NCBI GenBank assembly: GCA_963724365.1
Contig: CAVRUR010000011.1
Coordinates: 248,001-312,000 of the forward strand
DNA from: JALORV01 sp963724365
GTDB taxonomy: Bacteria > Pseudomonadota > Gammaproteobacteria > Burkholderiales > Burkholderiaceae_F
Length of the DNA: 64,000 nt
Reading direction: 5' to 3'
The position numbers were made by a program, and so were the translations under genes. Of the stretch, positions 50,824-59,594 are shown piece by piece. The notes under the pieces were generated by a model that was given only the letters and a program-made list of their open reading frames with translations, was not told the DNA's origin and searched no databases. How positions within the stretch are numbered: position 1 is the stretch's first letter; each line of letters starts with the position of its first letter.

Positions 50824-52155
50824 CTTCGGTTTCGCAGCCGCACCGGCCAGAAACGGCCGGAGGATGCGTCCCGTCGGAACGCGCGCACCGAGCCGCGCGA
50901 GCAGCAGGAAGACACCGACCAGCTTGCGGTGCAGGAACATCGTATCCGAGGGCGGCATGCGCAACAGTCCGCGCTTGAAGGCCAGGTCGATCCCCATTTC
51001 ACGCGCCCGGCGCGGCAGGTCCGACGCGCCGTAGTCATAGGCGCCGGTCGTGCGCAGCGGCTCACAGACCAGTTCGATCATGTCGAGCGCGGCAGAAACG
51101 ACCCGCGGAGCGGCGTCTTCGGCGATGTAGCCGATATGTCGTGCACCGCGTTCGACACCGTTGCGGTCGCCTGCAACGATCGCGCGCGTGATGCTGCAAA
51201 AGCGCTCCGAGTATTCGGGGCTGAACTCCTGCGTGGCGCCGAAGTCGAGCAGCACCAGCCGCCCCGTGTCCGGTTGATACAGATAGTTCGCGAAGTTCGG
51301 ATCGGTCTGCATCACGCGAAACTCGAAGAGTTCCCGGAACATCAGCTTCTGCAGCAGCGCACCCACGGTGTCGCGCTCCTTCTGCGGGGTGCTGGACGCG
51401 AGCGAATCCAGCGGCTCGCCATTCATATAGTCCATTGCCATTACGCGCGCTGTCGTGTAGTCCCAGTGCACGCGCGGCACCACGATCTGTGGTTCGTCGG
51501 CCACAAGGCACGCATAACGCTCGAGGAAGCCCGATTCGGCAAGATAGTCGGCCTCCTGCGCCAGTTGGCGCTTGGCCTCGCGGGCGATGTCCTCGACATC
51601 AATGCCCAGCGGCAGCACCTGTGCGATCCGCAGCAGCGTTGCGACGTTGTCGACGTCACTGGCAATCGAGCGCGCCACCCCCGGGTACTGAACCTTGAGC
51701 GCGAGCTCGCGGCCGTCCACCGTGCGAGCGCGATGCACCTGGCCGATCGACGCAGACGCAACCGGCACCTCGTCGAACTTCGCGAAACGCCGTTCCCAGC
51801 CCGAGCCATAGGCCCGGCCCAGCGCGCGCCGTAGCTGCTCGAGGGGCATCGGCGCGGCTTGCGATCGCAACGTTTCCAGCGCGGCCACGAGCTCCGGCGG
51901 CAACAGGCCTTCTGCTTCCAGCGATATCAGCTGGCCGATCTTCATCGCCGCGCCGCGCAGGTGGGCCAGTCGGTCGACCAGGCGGCGCACGGTGCCGACA
52001 GAGAACCTCGGGCCCGAGGCATCACCTTGCCTGAGTCGGCGCAATCCCTGAATCGCCCCGCCGACAGCCAGTTCGCCCGCTGCCAATCCGAGTTGCGCAA
52101 GGCGCCCGAATCGACTCTGCGGGACACGCGAGGCTGGTGGAGTCTTGCGGCTCAT
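50815..52155 (-). CDS. UbiB/ABC1-family atypical kinase
   Basis: 446 aa. The KxGQ motif AAMKIGQLISLEAEGLLP at about residues 71-80, the Ala-rich replacement of the P-loop (PVASASIGQVHRA), ALKVQYPGV with the Lys and GRLVLLDFGATQEFS (DFG-like metal site) are all typical. Members support ubiquinone biosynthesis (UbiB) or quinone/lipid transport. The ABC1 family is large, so the exact role is uncertain. ATG 52155 starts the conserved region; its 3' end overlaps the AAA-like gene by 9 bp. Confidence 0.88.
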   Translation of the reverse strand: MSRKTPPASRVPQSRFGRLAQLGLAAGELAVGGAIQGLRRLRQGDASGPRFSVGTVRRLVDRLAHLRGAAMKIGQLISLEAEGLLPPELVAALETLRSQAAPMPLEQLRRALGRAYGSGWERRFAKFDEVPVASASIGQVHRARTVDGRELALKVQYPGVARSIASDVDNVATLLRIAQVLPLGIDVEDIAREAKRQLAQEADYLAESGFLERYACLVADEPQIVVPRVHWDYTTARVMAMDYMNGEPLDSLASSTPQKERDTVGALLQKLMFRELFEFRVMQTDPNFANYLYQPDTGRLVLLDFGATQEFSPEYSERFCSITRAIVAGDRNGVERGARHIGYIAEDAAPRVVSAALDMIELVCEPLRTTGAYDYGASDLPRRAREMGIDLAFKRGLLRMPPSDTMFLHRKLVGVFLLLARLGARVPTGRILRPFLAGAAAKPKSG

Positions 52156-52281
52156 TGCGCCCCTACGCCGCTTCCGGGTCGCCGCACCGCGCCGGGGCGC
52201 ACGCGCAGCCGCTCGAGTGCATTCCACCCGCTTGTGGTGCGACAGCCCCCCCTGGCGAAAGCAAAACGCACTGAAAGGGGA

Positions 52282-52297
52282 TGGCACGGAACTTGTA
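52282..52297 (+). promoter_or_regulatory. Sigma-54-type promoter upstream of urtA
   Basis: TGGCACGGAACTTGTA at 52282-52297 matches the -24/-12 consensus TGGCACG-N4-TTGCW at every key base except C to T at the -12 GC. It ends 47 bp before the urtA ATG. Sigma-54 promoters usually need an activator such as NtrC, which would tie urea uptake to nitrogen limitation. A TGGTGC half-site at 52235-52240 could be part of an NtrC site, but a full dyad is not clear. Confidence 0.7.
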
Positions 52298-52344
52298 TCG
52301 CACTGCAATGCGGCGAATGTGCGCTGCTGCTACTGGAGAGAGGA

Positions 52345-53601
52345 ATGGACCGCAGACAATTCATCCAGGCCGGGGGCGCTGCCACCCTCAGCTGTAGTTC
52401 GATTTCGACCGCGTTTGGCCAGGACAAGACACCGATCAAGGTCGGCGTCCTGCATTCGCTGTCAGGCACGATGGCAATTTCCGAGACGGCGCTGAAAGAG
52501 ACGGCGCTGATGACCTTCGCGGAGATCAATGCCAAGGGCGGCGTGATGGGGCGTCCGATCGAGCCCGTTGTCGTCGATCCGGCTTCGAACTGGCCGCTGT
52601 TCGCCGAGAAGGCGCGCCAACTCATCACGCAGGACAAGGTGGTTGCCACCTTCGGTTGCTGGACGTCGGTGTCGCGCAAGTCGGTGCTGCCGGTGTTCAA
52701 GGAACTCAACTCGGTTCTGTATTACCCGGTGCAGTATGAAGGCGAAGAGCTCGAAAAAAACGTCTTCTACACGGGCGCCGCGCCGAACCAGCAGGCGATC
52801 CCTGCGACCGAGTACCTGATGAGCAAGGAAGGTGGCGCCGCCAAGCGCTTCTTCCTGCTCGGCACGGACTACGTCTACCCCCGTACGACCAACAAGATCC
52901 TGCGCGCGTTTCTCAAGAGCAAGGGTGTCGCGGAGAAGGACATCGAGGAGGTCTACACACCCTTCGGTCACAGTGACTACCAGACGATTGTCGCCAATAT
53001 CAAGAAGTTTGCGGCAGGCGGCAAGACCTGCGTCATCTCGACCATCAACGGCGACTCGAACGTGCCGTTCTACAAGGAACTCGGCAACGCCGGCTTGAAG
53101 GCGAAGGACGTCCCGGTCGTGGCGTTTTCGGTCGGAGAAGAGGAACTGCGCGGCGTCGACACCAAGCCGCTGGTCGGTCACCTCGCGGCGTGGAACTACT
53201 TCATGTCGCTGAAGAATCCGCAGAACGACGCATTCATCAAGATGTACAGGGAATGGGCGGTCAAGCAGAAGCTGCCCAACGCCGACAAGGTCGTGACCAA
53301 CGACCCGATGGAGGCGACCTATGTCGGCATTCACATGTGGAAGCAGGCGGTCGAGAAGGCCAAGTCCGTCGAGGCCGACAAGGTGATCGCTGCCATGGGT
53401 GGCCAGTCCTTCGCCGCACCGTGCGGATACACGATCAAGATGGATGAAACCAATCACCACCTGTGGAAGCCGGTGATGATCGGAGAAATCCGTCCGGACG
53501 GCCAGTTCAACGTCGTTTGGAGGACGAAGGGCCCGGTGCGTGCACAGCCGTGGAGCCCCTTCATCCCGGGTAACGAGAAGAAGCCCAGTACGCCGGTCTA
53601 G
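52345..53601 (+). CDS. urtA: Urea ABC transporter, substrate-binding protein
   Basis: 418 aa. The signal peptide MDRRQFIQAGGAATLSCSSISTAFG ends near residue 25. The branched-chain amino-acid-type periplasmic fold includes KVGVLHSLSGTMAISETALK, NWPLFAEKARQLI, VATFGCWTSVSRKSVLPVF and YYPVQYEGEELEKN, all hallmarks of UrtA. An excellent GGAGAGAGGA site precedes the ATG. A 12-bp hairpin separates it from urtB, and a sigma-54-type promoter lies upstream. Confidence 0.96.
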   Translation: MDRRQFIQAGGAATLSCSSISTAFGQDKTPIKVGVLHSLSGTMAISETALKETALMTFAEINAKGGVMGRPIEPVVVDPASNWPLFAEKARQLITQDKVVATFGCWTSVSRKSVLPVFKELNSVLYYPVQYEGEELEKNVFYTGAAPNQQAIPATEYLMSKEGGAAKRFFLLGTDYVYPRTTNKILRAFLKSKGVAEKDIEEVYTPFGHSDYQTIVANIKKFAAGGKTCVISTINGDSNVPFYKELGNAGLKAKDVPVVAFSVGEEELRGVDTKPLVGHLAAWNYFMSLKNPQNDAFIKMYREWAVKQKLPNADKVVTNDPMEATYVGIHMWKQAVEKAKSVEADKVIAAMGGQSFAAPCGYTIKMDETNHHLWKPVMIGEIRPDGQFNVVWRTKGPVRAQPWSPFIPGNEKKPSTPV

Positions 53602-53612
53602 GCAACGGCAGG

Positions 53613-53653
53613 CGCGCAGGTCACCGGTCCCTGGAACGGCAGTGACCTGCGCG
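53613..53653 (+). promoter_or_regulatory. Long hairpin between urtA and urtB
   Basis: A perfect 12-bp stem CGCGCAGGTCAC (53613-53624) / GTGACCTGCGCG (53642-53653), with a 17-base loop and no T-tract. It lies just after urtA in the middle of an operon. Such structures often protect the upstream part of a transcript from 3' exonucleases or cause partial termination, so binding protein is made in excess over permease. Confidence 0.65.
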
Positions 53654-53670
53654 TCGCGCCATGCATCCCG

Positions 53671-55284
53671 ATGCTGCTTCGTTTCCTGCGCGCATTCGCC
53701 TGCGTGCTGGCGCTCCTCGCTGCGCCGGCCGAGGCCGCACTCGATCCATCGCTGGTCGCCCAGCTGGGTGCGGAGGATTCCGACCTGCGCGTCGAGGCGA
53801 TCCGCAAGCTCGTCGCGACTGAAGATCCACGAGTCATCGGCATTCTCAAGGCACTCGACAGCGACGCGCTCGCGCTGATCGACAACGGCAAGCGTGCCGT
53901 CATTGTGTCCGGCGGCCAACTGAGCGATGCCGCCACCGGGCAGCCGGTCGGCGCCGCGCCGGCGAACCTCGACACCGTCGTCATCAACAACCGCATTCGT
54001 GGTGAACTCGGCGCGGCCCTGGCGGCCTTACGCCTGGGCAGCTCCGATCGCGCTGAACGACTTGCCGCAGCGAAGGAGTTGCAAGGCTCCGACAACGAGG
54101 ATGCGCTGCCGATCATCGAGCGTGCGATCGCGAAGGAAGCCGACCCCGACATCAGGGGCATCCTTGCGCTCGCCGGTGCTTCGCTCGCGCTGAAGAGCAG
54201 CGAACCCGAGCTGCGCGCGCGTGCCGCGCGTTCGCTCGCCGCCAGTGACGACCCGCAGGTGCGACAGCTCCTCGCCACTATGCTGACGCGGCAGAAGGAC
54301 GGCGGCTATAACGAGGCCGACGAGGGCGTGCGCGCAGCTGCACAGGCCTCGCTTGCCGAGATCAACGCGCGGCTGCGCACGACCGAGATCGGCCTTGCAT
54401 TGTTCTCCGGGCTCAGCCTCGGCTCGATCCTGCTGCTGGCCGCGCTCGGCCTGGCGATCACCTACGGCCTGATGGGCATCATCAACATGGCCCACGGCGA
54501 GTTCCTGATGCTCGGCGCCTATGCGACCTACGTCGTGCAAGGCGTTTTCCGTTCGCACTTTCCCGGCGCGTTCGACTGGTACGTCGTGGCGGCGCTGCCG
54601 GTCGCGTTTGCAGTAACTGCGGTGATCGGCATGGCGCTCGAGCGCGGCGTGCTGCGCTGGCTGTATGGTCGGCCGCTCGAGACACTGCTGACCACCTGGG
54701 GCGTGAGCCTGCTGCTGATCCAGGCCAGCCGCACGATCTTCGGGGCACAGAACGTCGAGGTCGAGAACCCGAGCTGGCTGTCCGGAGGCTTCGTGCTCGG
54801 CGGCGGCTACGTACTGCCGTTCAATCGCATCGTCATCGTGCTGTTCGCACTCGCGGTGCTGGCCGCCGTCTGGCTGGTGATCAACCGAACACGGATGGGG
54901 CTGTACGTGCGCGGCGTCACGCAGAACCGCGCGATGGCCAGCTGCACCGGCGTGCCGACGAACCGCGTGGACATGCTGACCTTCGGGCTCGGTTCCGGCG
55001 TCGCAGGCCTGGGCGGCGTGGCGCTGTCGCAGATCGGCAATGTCGGTCCCGACCTGGGGCAGAGCTACATCGTCGACAGCTTCATGGTCGTGGTGCTGGG
55101 CGGCGTCGGTCAGCTGGCGGGTACCGTCATCGCGGCCTTCGGACTCGGCTCGATTGCCAAGTTCCTCGAACCGTGGTCGGGCGCCGTGCTGGCGAAGATC
55201 ATGGTGCTGGTGCTGATCATTCTCTTCATCCAGAAACGACCCCAGGGGCTTTTCGCGCTCAAAGGCCGGAGCGCCGAAGCGTGA
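53671..55284 (+). CDS. urtB: Urea ABC transporter, permease UrtB with N-terminal extension
   Basis: 537 aa. A signal-peptide-like start (MLLRFLRAFACVLALLAAPAEA) leads to about 200 residues of HEAT-like helices (DPSLVAQLGAEDSDLRVEAIRKLVATED...). A LivH-type membrane domain of about 300 residues follows, with typical YGLMGIINMAHGEFLMLGAYATY and LGGVGQLAGTVIAA. This long form is usual for UrtB. The start ATG at 53671 has no visible ribosome site. It overlaps urtC by 4 bp (GTGA). Confidence 0.94.
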   Translation: MLLRFLRAFACVLALLAAPAEAALDPSLVAQLGAEDSDLRVEAIRKLVATEDPRVIGILKALDSDALALIDNGKRAVIVSGGQLSDAATGQPVGAAPANLDTVVINNRIRGELGAALAALRLGSSDRAERLAAAKELQGSDNEDALPIIERAIAKEADPDIRGILALAGASLALKSSEPELRARAARSLAASDDPQVRQLLATMLTRQKDGGYNEADEGVRAAAQASLAEINARLRTTEIGLALFSGLSLGSILLLAALGLAITYGLMGIINMAHGEFLMLGAYATYVVQGVFRSHFPGAFDWYVVAALPVAFAVTAVIGMALERGVLRWLYGRPLETLLTTWGVSLLLIQASRTIFGAQNVEVENPSWLSGGFVLGGGYVLPFNRIVIVLFALAVLAAVWLVINRTRMGLYVRGVTQNRAMASCTGVPTNRVDMLTFGLGSGVAGLGGVALSQIGNVGPDLGQSYIVDSFMVVVLGGVGQLAGTVIAAFGLGSIAKFLEPWSGAVLAKIMVLVLIILFIQKRPQGLFALKGRSAEA

Positions 55285-56414
55285 CGCGCCTGTTTCCGCT
55301 GCGTGTGTGGACTGCGGTTTTCGCGGTGACCGCGGTGTTGCTCATCGTCATCCCGGTATTGCACCTTGCAGTCCCGGAATCGAGCCCGCTGCATGTGTCG
55401 AGCTTCTGGATCACGCTGCTGGGCAAGTTCATGTGCTACGCCGTCGTGGCGCTCGCGATGGACTTGATCTGGGGCTACACCGGCATCCTGTCGCTCGGAC
55501 AGGGCCTGTTCTTCGCGCTCGGCGGCTATGCGTTCGGCATGTACCTGATGCGGCAGATCGGTCGTGACGGCGTCTATCAGAGCGACCTGCCCGACTTCAT
55601 GGTGTTTCTCGACTGGAAGGAGTTCCCCTGGTACTGGGCCGGCAGCGACTCGTTCCTCTGGACGCTCGTCCTCGTCGTCGCCCTGCCGGGGCTGGTCGCA
55701 TTCATTTTTGGCTTCTTCGCGTTCCGCTCGCGCATCAAAGGCGTCTACTTCTCGATCATTACGCAGGCACTGACGTTTGCCGCGATGCTGGCCTTCTTCC
55801 GCAACGACATGGGCTTCGGCGGCAACAACGGCTTTACCGACTTCAAGCGCGTCCTCGGATTCCCGATCACGGCGCCGGAAACACGCACGGTGCTGTACGT
55901 GCTGTCGGGGATCTATCTGCTCGGAGCGCTGCTGCTGGCGCGCTGGATCGTGTCGAGCAAGCTCGGTCGCGTGCTCACCGCGATCCGGGACCAGGAGTCG
56001 CGACTGATGTTCCTCGGTTACCGCACGCTGTACTTCAAGCTGTTCATCTGGACCCTGGCGGCGATGATGAGCGGCATAGCCGGTGCGCTCTACGTGCCGC
56101 AGGTAGGCATCATCAATCCGGGCGAAATGAGTCCGGCCAATTCGATCGAGATCGCGATCTGGGCCGCGGTCGGCGGACGCGGGACGCTGTTCGGTCCGAT
56201 CCTCGGGGCCTTCGCGGTCAACGGAGCGAAGACCTGGTTCACAGTCGCGTACCCGGAATTGTGGCTTTACTTCCTCGGCCTGCTCTTCGTCGGGGTCACG
56301 CTGCTGCTGCCACGCGGCCTGCTGGGCATCGCCGACTCGCTGCGGCGGCACAAGTCTGTCGCGCCCGAGGCACCCCCGGCCCTCGACGGCAGTGCACAGG
56401 AAGCGCGTTCGTGA
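55281..56414 (+). CDS. urtC: Urea ABC transporter, permease UrtC
   Basis: 377 aa, LivM-type. Ten or so hydrophobic helices include DLIWGYTGILSLGQGLFFALGGYAFGMYLMR and VGGRGTLFGPILGAFAVNGAKTW. The GTG start (55281) overlaps the urtB stop. The stop in turn overlaps the urtD GTG start, so all three are translationally coupled. Confidence 0.95.
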   Translation: MTRLFPLRVWTAVFAVTAVLLIVIPVLHLAVPESSPLHVSSFWITLLGKFMCYAVVALAMDLIWGYTGILSLGQGLFFALGGYAFGMYLMRQIGRDGVYQSDLPDFMVFLDWKEFPWYWAGSDSFLWTLVLVVALPGLVAFIFGFFAFRSRIKGVYFSIITQALTFAAMLAFFRNDMGFGGNNGFTDFKRVLGFPITAPETRTVLYVLSGIYLLGALLLARWIVSSKLGRVLTAIRDQESRLMFLGYRTLYFKLFIWTLAAMMSGIAGALYVPQVGIINPGEMSPANSIEIAIWAAVGGRGTLFGPILGAFAVNGAKTWFTVAYPELWLYFLGLLFVGVTLLLPRGLLGIADSLRRHKSVAPEAPPALDGSAQEARS

Positions 56415-57238
56415 GCGAGTCATCGATCCACACGCTGTCGGCCGGCGGGGAAGTGGCCGGCTATGGCCATGTGCTCAAGCCCGACCATGTCGACACCTCG
56501 CATGGCCCGATCCTGTATCTCGAGGACATCACGGTCAGCTTCGACGGCTTCAAGGCGCTGAATCGACTGAGCCTGACGATCGAGCGCGGCGAACTGCGCT
56601 GCATCATCGGCCCCAATGGCGCCGGCAAGACCACGATGATGGACGTCATCACCGGCAAGACGCGGCCGGACTCCGGCAGCGCCTACTTCGGTCAGACTTT
56701 CGACCTGTCACGCCTGCCCGAGACCGAGATCGCGCGGCTCGGCATCGGGCGCAAATTTCAGAAGCCGACCGTGTTCGAAAGTCACACCGTGTTCGAGAAC
56801 CTCGAACTCGCGATGAAGACGGACAAGCGCGTGAAGCCCACCCTGCTCGCCCGGCTTACGCAGCAGCAGCAGGACCTGATTGCCGGCACGCTGAAGACGA
56901 TACGGCTCGATGGCAGCGAGCAGCGGCGCGCCGGTGCGCTGTCGCATGGACAGAAGCAGTGGCTGGAGATCGGGATGCTGCTGGTGCAGGAGCCTCAACT
57001 CATCCTGCTCGACGAACCCGTGGCCGGCATGACCGACGCCGAGACCGCGCGCACCGCCGAGCTGATCCTCGAACTCGAAGGCAGCCACTCCATCGTCGTG
57101 GTCGAACACGACATGGATTTCGTCGGCAAGATCGCCAGAACCGTCACCGTGCTGCACGAGGGCAGCGTGCTGGCAGAAGGTTCGATGGATCGGGTGCAGG
57201 CCGACGAGAGGGTTATCGAGGTGTACCTTGGAAGGTAG
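56411..57238 (+). CDS. urtD: Urea ABC transporter, ATP-binding protein UrtD
   Basis: 275 aa. Walker A GPNGAGKTT (about residues 67-75), Q-loop FQKPTVF, signature ALSHGQKQWLEIGM and Walker B LILLDEPVAGM are present. LSHGQ with KQWLEIGM is typical of UrtD. A 35-residue N-terminal extension precedes the ABC domain. The GTG start overlaps the urtC stop. The next gene of the system, urtE, is 471 bp away because of an inserted repeat. Confidence 0.96.
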   Translation: MSESSIHTLSAGGEVAGYGHVLKPDHVDTSHGPILYLEDITVSFDGFKALNRLSLTIERGELRCIIGPNGAGKTTMMDVITGKTRPDSGSAYFGQTFDLSRLPETEIARLGIGRKFQKPTVFESHTVFENLELAMKTDKRVKPTLLARLTQQQQDLIAGTLKTIRLDGSEQRRAGALSHGQKQWLEIGMLLVQEPQLILLDEPVAGMTDAETARTAELILELEGSHSIVVVEHDMDFVGKIARTVTVLHEGSVLAEGSMDRVQADERVIEVYLGR

Positions 57239-57709
57239 CTCTCTCCTCTCCGCGGGAGCCCAGTCAGACAGCGACCAGCTCGCGGGTCAGCCGCGCCATG
57301 CTGATTGTGCTGCGCGCTTCAGGGCCGCGCGGCCCGTCACTTCTCTTGTCTTGCCAAGAGAAGTAACCAAGAGAAGGCGCGCCCACGAAGCGTCGCCGTG
57401 CGGGCGCCGCGACGGTGTAAGTCCGCTCGAGGACGCCGCGGCGGTGCTGGGCAGCGGCGGGGCAGTGCCGGGCGCGTGTCTGAGCGAGCGCAGGGAGCGA
57501 GTTTCGCGCACGGCCCGCTGGTGCCCTGCAACGCAAGGGCAGCCGCAGGCCGGCCCCGTGCGGTCGCCTTTCTTTGGTGACTTTCTTTGGCGAAGCAAAG
57601 AAAGTCACTCGCCGCCGGGCGACTCCCGGCTCGGTTGCTCGAGCGACAACAGCGTTTGCCGCGCAGCGGCACGATCGAATCCCACCGCGCACCGCTCGAT
57701 GGCCGGCCG
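57239..57709. repeat. Palindrome-rich repeat element between urtD and urtE
   Basis: 471 bp without a gene, splitting the usually contiguous urtD-urtE. It starts with CTCTCCTCTCCGCGGGAG, then ACTTCTCTT (57339-57347) / AAGAGAAGT (57356-57364), 9 bp. Further on is a 13-bp perfect stem GTGACTTTCTTTG (57577-57589) / CAAAGAAAGTCAC (57596-57608) with loop GCGAAG. The middle is GC-rich. The same kind of element (CTTCTCTTG...GCAAGACAAGAG, then CTTTCTTTGGCGAAGCAAAGAAAG) is, as I recall, widespread in beta- and gammaproteobacteria and is often misread as short hypothetical proteins. No T-tract follows, but it may still attenuate transcription into urtE. Confidence 0.8.
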
Positions 57710-58408
57710 ATGCTGACCATCGATCACCTCAACCAGTTCTACGGCGGCAGCCACATCCTGCGCGACGTATCGCTCGAGGTGCGTGGCGCGGCGTGCACGG
57801 TGCTGCTGGGACGCAACGGTGTCGGCAAGACGACGCTGCTGAAGACCATCATGGGGCTGGTCACGGCGCGCAGCGGTTCGATCCGGTTTGCGGGCCAGGA
57901 CATCGCGCGACTGCCGCCCTTTCAGCGCGTGCGGCTCGGCATTGGCTACGTGCCGCAGGGGCGGGAAATCTTCAACCGGCTCACCGTCGAGGAGAACCTG
58001 ATGATGGGGCTGGCGCCGCTGTCGGGCTCCGCAGCAAGTCGTGTGCCGGAGCACATCTTCGAACTCTTTCCGGTGCTCAAGCAGATGCTGAAGCGACGCG
58101 GCGGCGACCTTTCGGGCGGGCAGCAGCAGCAATTGGCGATTGGCCGTGCATTGGCAGCCGACCCGAAGCTGCTGATCCTCGATGAGCCCACCGAAGGCAT
58201 CCAGCCGTCGATCATCAAGGAGATCGGCGCGGTGATCCGCACCCTGGTGACGGAAAAGAAGATGGCGGTCCTGCTGGTCGAGCAGTACTACGACTTCGCG
58301 GAATCGCTGGCGGATTCGTACGCCGTGATGTCGCGCGGGCAGATCACGCATCGCGGCAGCGGCCACCGGATGAAAGAGGAGAATGTCGTCGGCCTGCTGG
58401 CGATCTGA
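57710..58408 (+). CDS. urtE: Urea ABC transporter, ATP-binding protein UrtE
   Basis: 232 aa. LivF-type ATPase: Walker A GRNGVGKTT (about 34-42), Q-loop YVPQGREIFNRLTVEENLMMG, signature LSGGQQQQLAIGRAL, Walker B LLILDEPTEGIQPSII. The GLNGVGK/GRNGVGK and EGIQPSII forms are characteristic of UrtE. ATG 57710 is chosen at the family N-terminus MLTIDHLNQFYGG. It lies after the repeat element and 24 bp ahead of ureD, so urea uptake and urease are joined. Confidence 0.95.
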   Translation: MLTIDHLNQFYGGSHILRDVSLEVRGAACTVLLGRNGVGKTTLLKTIMGLVTARSGSIRFAGQDIARLPPFQRVRLGIGYVPQGREIFNRLTVEENLMMGLAPLSGSAASRVPEHIFELFPVLKQMLKRRGGDLSGGQQQQLAIGRALAADPKLLILDEPTEGIQPSIIKEIGAVIRTLVTEKKMAVLLVEQYYDFAESLADSYAVMSRGQITHRGSGHRMKEENVVGLLAI

Positions 58409-58432
58409 ACGCCGCGGGCGCCCACGGTCACC

Positions 58433-59263
58433 ATGTTCGACGGTCAAGGTTCCACCTGGCAGGCATCGCTGGACGCGCGGTTCCATCGCAGTGGCGAGCG
58501 GTCCCTCTGCGCCAACCGCCACCGGGGCCCGCTGCGGATGCAGAAGGCGCTGTACCCGGAAGGCGACGCGGTCTGCCATGCGGTCGTCATCCACCCCCCG
58601 GGCGGCATTGCCGGTGGCGACGCGCTCGAACTCAACGTCACGGTCGAACCCGGTGCACACGCACTGATCACGACTCCGGGTGCTGCCAAGTGGTACAAGG
58701 CCAACGGCCGAGTGGCGTCGCAACGTGTGCGCCTGGCCGTCGACGGCGTGCTCGAGTGGCTGCCGCAAGAGGCGATCGTCTTTGACTCCGCCGAGGTCCG
58801 CTCGTCGATCGATATCGTTCTCGCGGCCGGTGCCGCGATGATCGGTTGGGACATCGTCGCCCTCGGACGGCGCGCCGCAGGAGAGCGCTTCAGCCGCGGC
58901 TGCTTCGCACAGTCGATCCGGCTGAGCATCGGCGGTGAACTGCGGTGGATCGAGCGGACCCGCATCGCCGGCAGCGATGCACTGCTCGATTCTCCTGTCG
59001 GCTTGGCTGGGCACCATGTGTTCGGCTGCCTGTGGGCAGTCGGACCGGCCATTGATGCCATCGAAATCGACGAACTGCGCGCAGGGCTGGGCGCGTTCGC
59101 AGCCGTCGCGCCGATCACTCGGCTCGCGTCGGGAATCCTCGTGGCACGCAGTCTCGGCGCAGGCACCGACGCCGTCCGCGCCGCACTCGGTGCCGTGTGG
59201 ACCTCATTGCGACCGCGTGTCTGTGGCCGCGCCGCGCAACCGCCGCGGCTGTGGGCCACTTGA
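58433..59263 (+). CDS. ureD: Urease accessory protein UreD (UreH)
   Basis: 276 aa. Binds apo-urease and works with UreF and UreG in nickel insertion. HPPGGIAGGDALELNV and TTPGAAKWYKANG are the conserved UreD segments, with EWLPQEAIVFD following. Length is normal. It is the first urease gene, 24 bp after urtE and 15 bp before ureA. Confidence 0.95.
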   Translation: MFDGQGSTWQASLDARFHRSGERSLCANRHRGPLRMQKALYPEGDAVCHAVVIHPPGGIAGGDALELNVTVEPGAHALITTPGAAKWYKANGRVASQRVRLAVDGVLEWLPQEAIVFDSAEVRSSIDIVLAAGAAMIGWDIVALGRRAAGERFSRGCFAQSIRLSIGGELRWIERTRIAGSDALLDSPVGLAGHHVFGCLWAVGPAIDAIEIDELRAGLGAFAAVAPITRLASGILVARSLGAGTDAVRAALGAVWTSLRPRVCGRAAQPPRLWAT

Positions 59264-59278
59264 GCGCAAGGACCGACG

Positions 59279-59581
59279 ATGGAACTCTCCCCGCGTGAGA
59301 AGGACAAGCTGCTGATCTTCACCGCCGGCCTGGTGGCGGAGCGCCGCAAGGCCCGCGGGCTGAAGCTCAACTATCCGGAAGCCGTGGCGTTCATCAGCGC
59401 GGCCATCCTCGAGGGCGCCCGCGATGGCAGAAGCGTGGCCGACCTGATGCATTACGGCACAACGCTGCTACGTCGAGCGGACGTGATGTCCGGAGTGCCC
59501 GAAATGATCCCCGACATCCAGGTCGAGGCGACCTTTCCGGATGGCACCAAGCTCGTGACCGTGCACCAGCCGATCACGTGA
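59279..59581 (+). CDS. ureA: Urease subunit gamma
   Basis: 100 aa, standard length. MELSPREKDKLLIFTAGLVAERRKARGLKLN and LNYPEAVAFISAAILEGARDGRSVADLM are diagnostic. Forms the (UreABC)3 enzyme that hydrolyses urea to ammonia and carbamate. It begins 15 bp after ureD and is separated from ureB by a GNAT gene. Confidence 0.98.
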   Translation: MELSPREKDKLLIFTAGLVAERRKARGLKLNYPEAVAFISAAILEGARDGRSVADLMHYGTTLLRRADVMSGVPEMIPDIQVEATFPDGTKLVTVHQPIT

Positions 59582-59594
59582 GGCGTGACCGGCC

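Noticed and set aside
55110..56423. 437-aa antisense frame over urtC
   Set aside because: Shadow; urtC is coupled on both sides by 4-bp overlaps.
57228..57716. Several 90-160 aa frames in the urtD-urtE gap
   Set aside because: They are translations of a palindromic repeat element, without ribosome sites or family features.
57605..59017. 470-aa antisense frame over urtE/ureD
   Set aside because: Shadow of confident genes.
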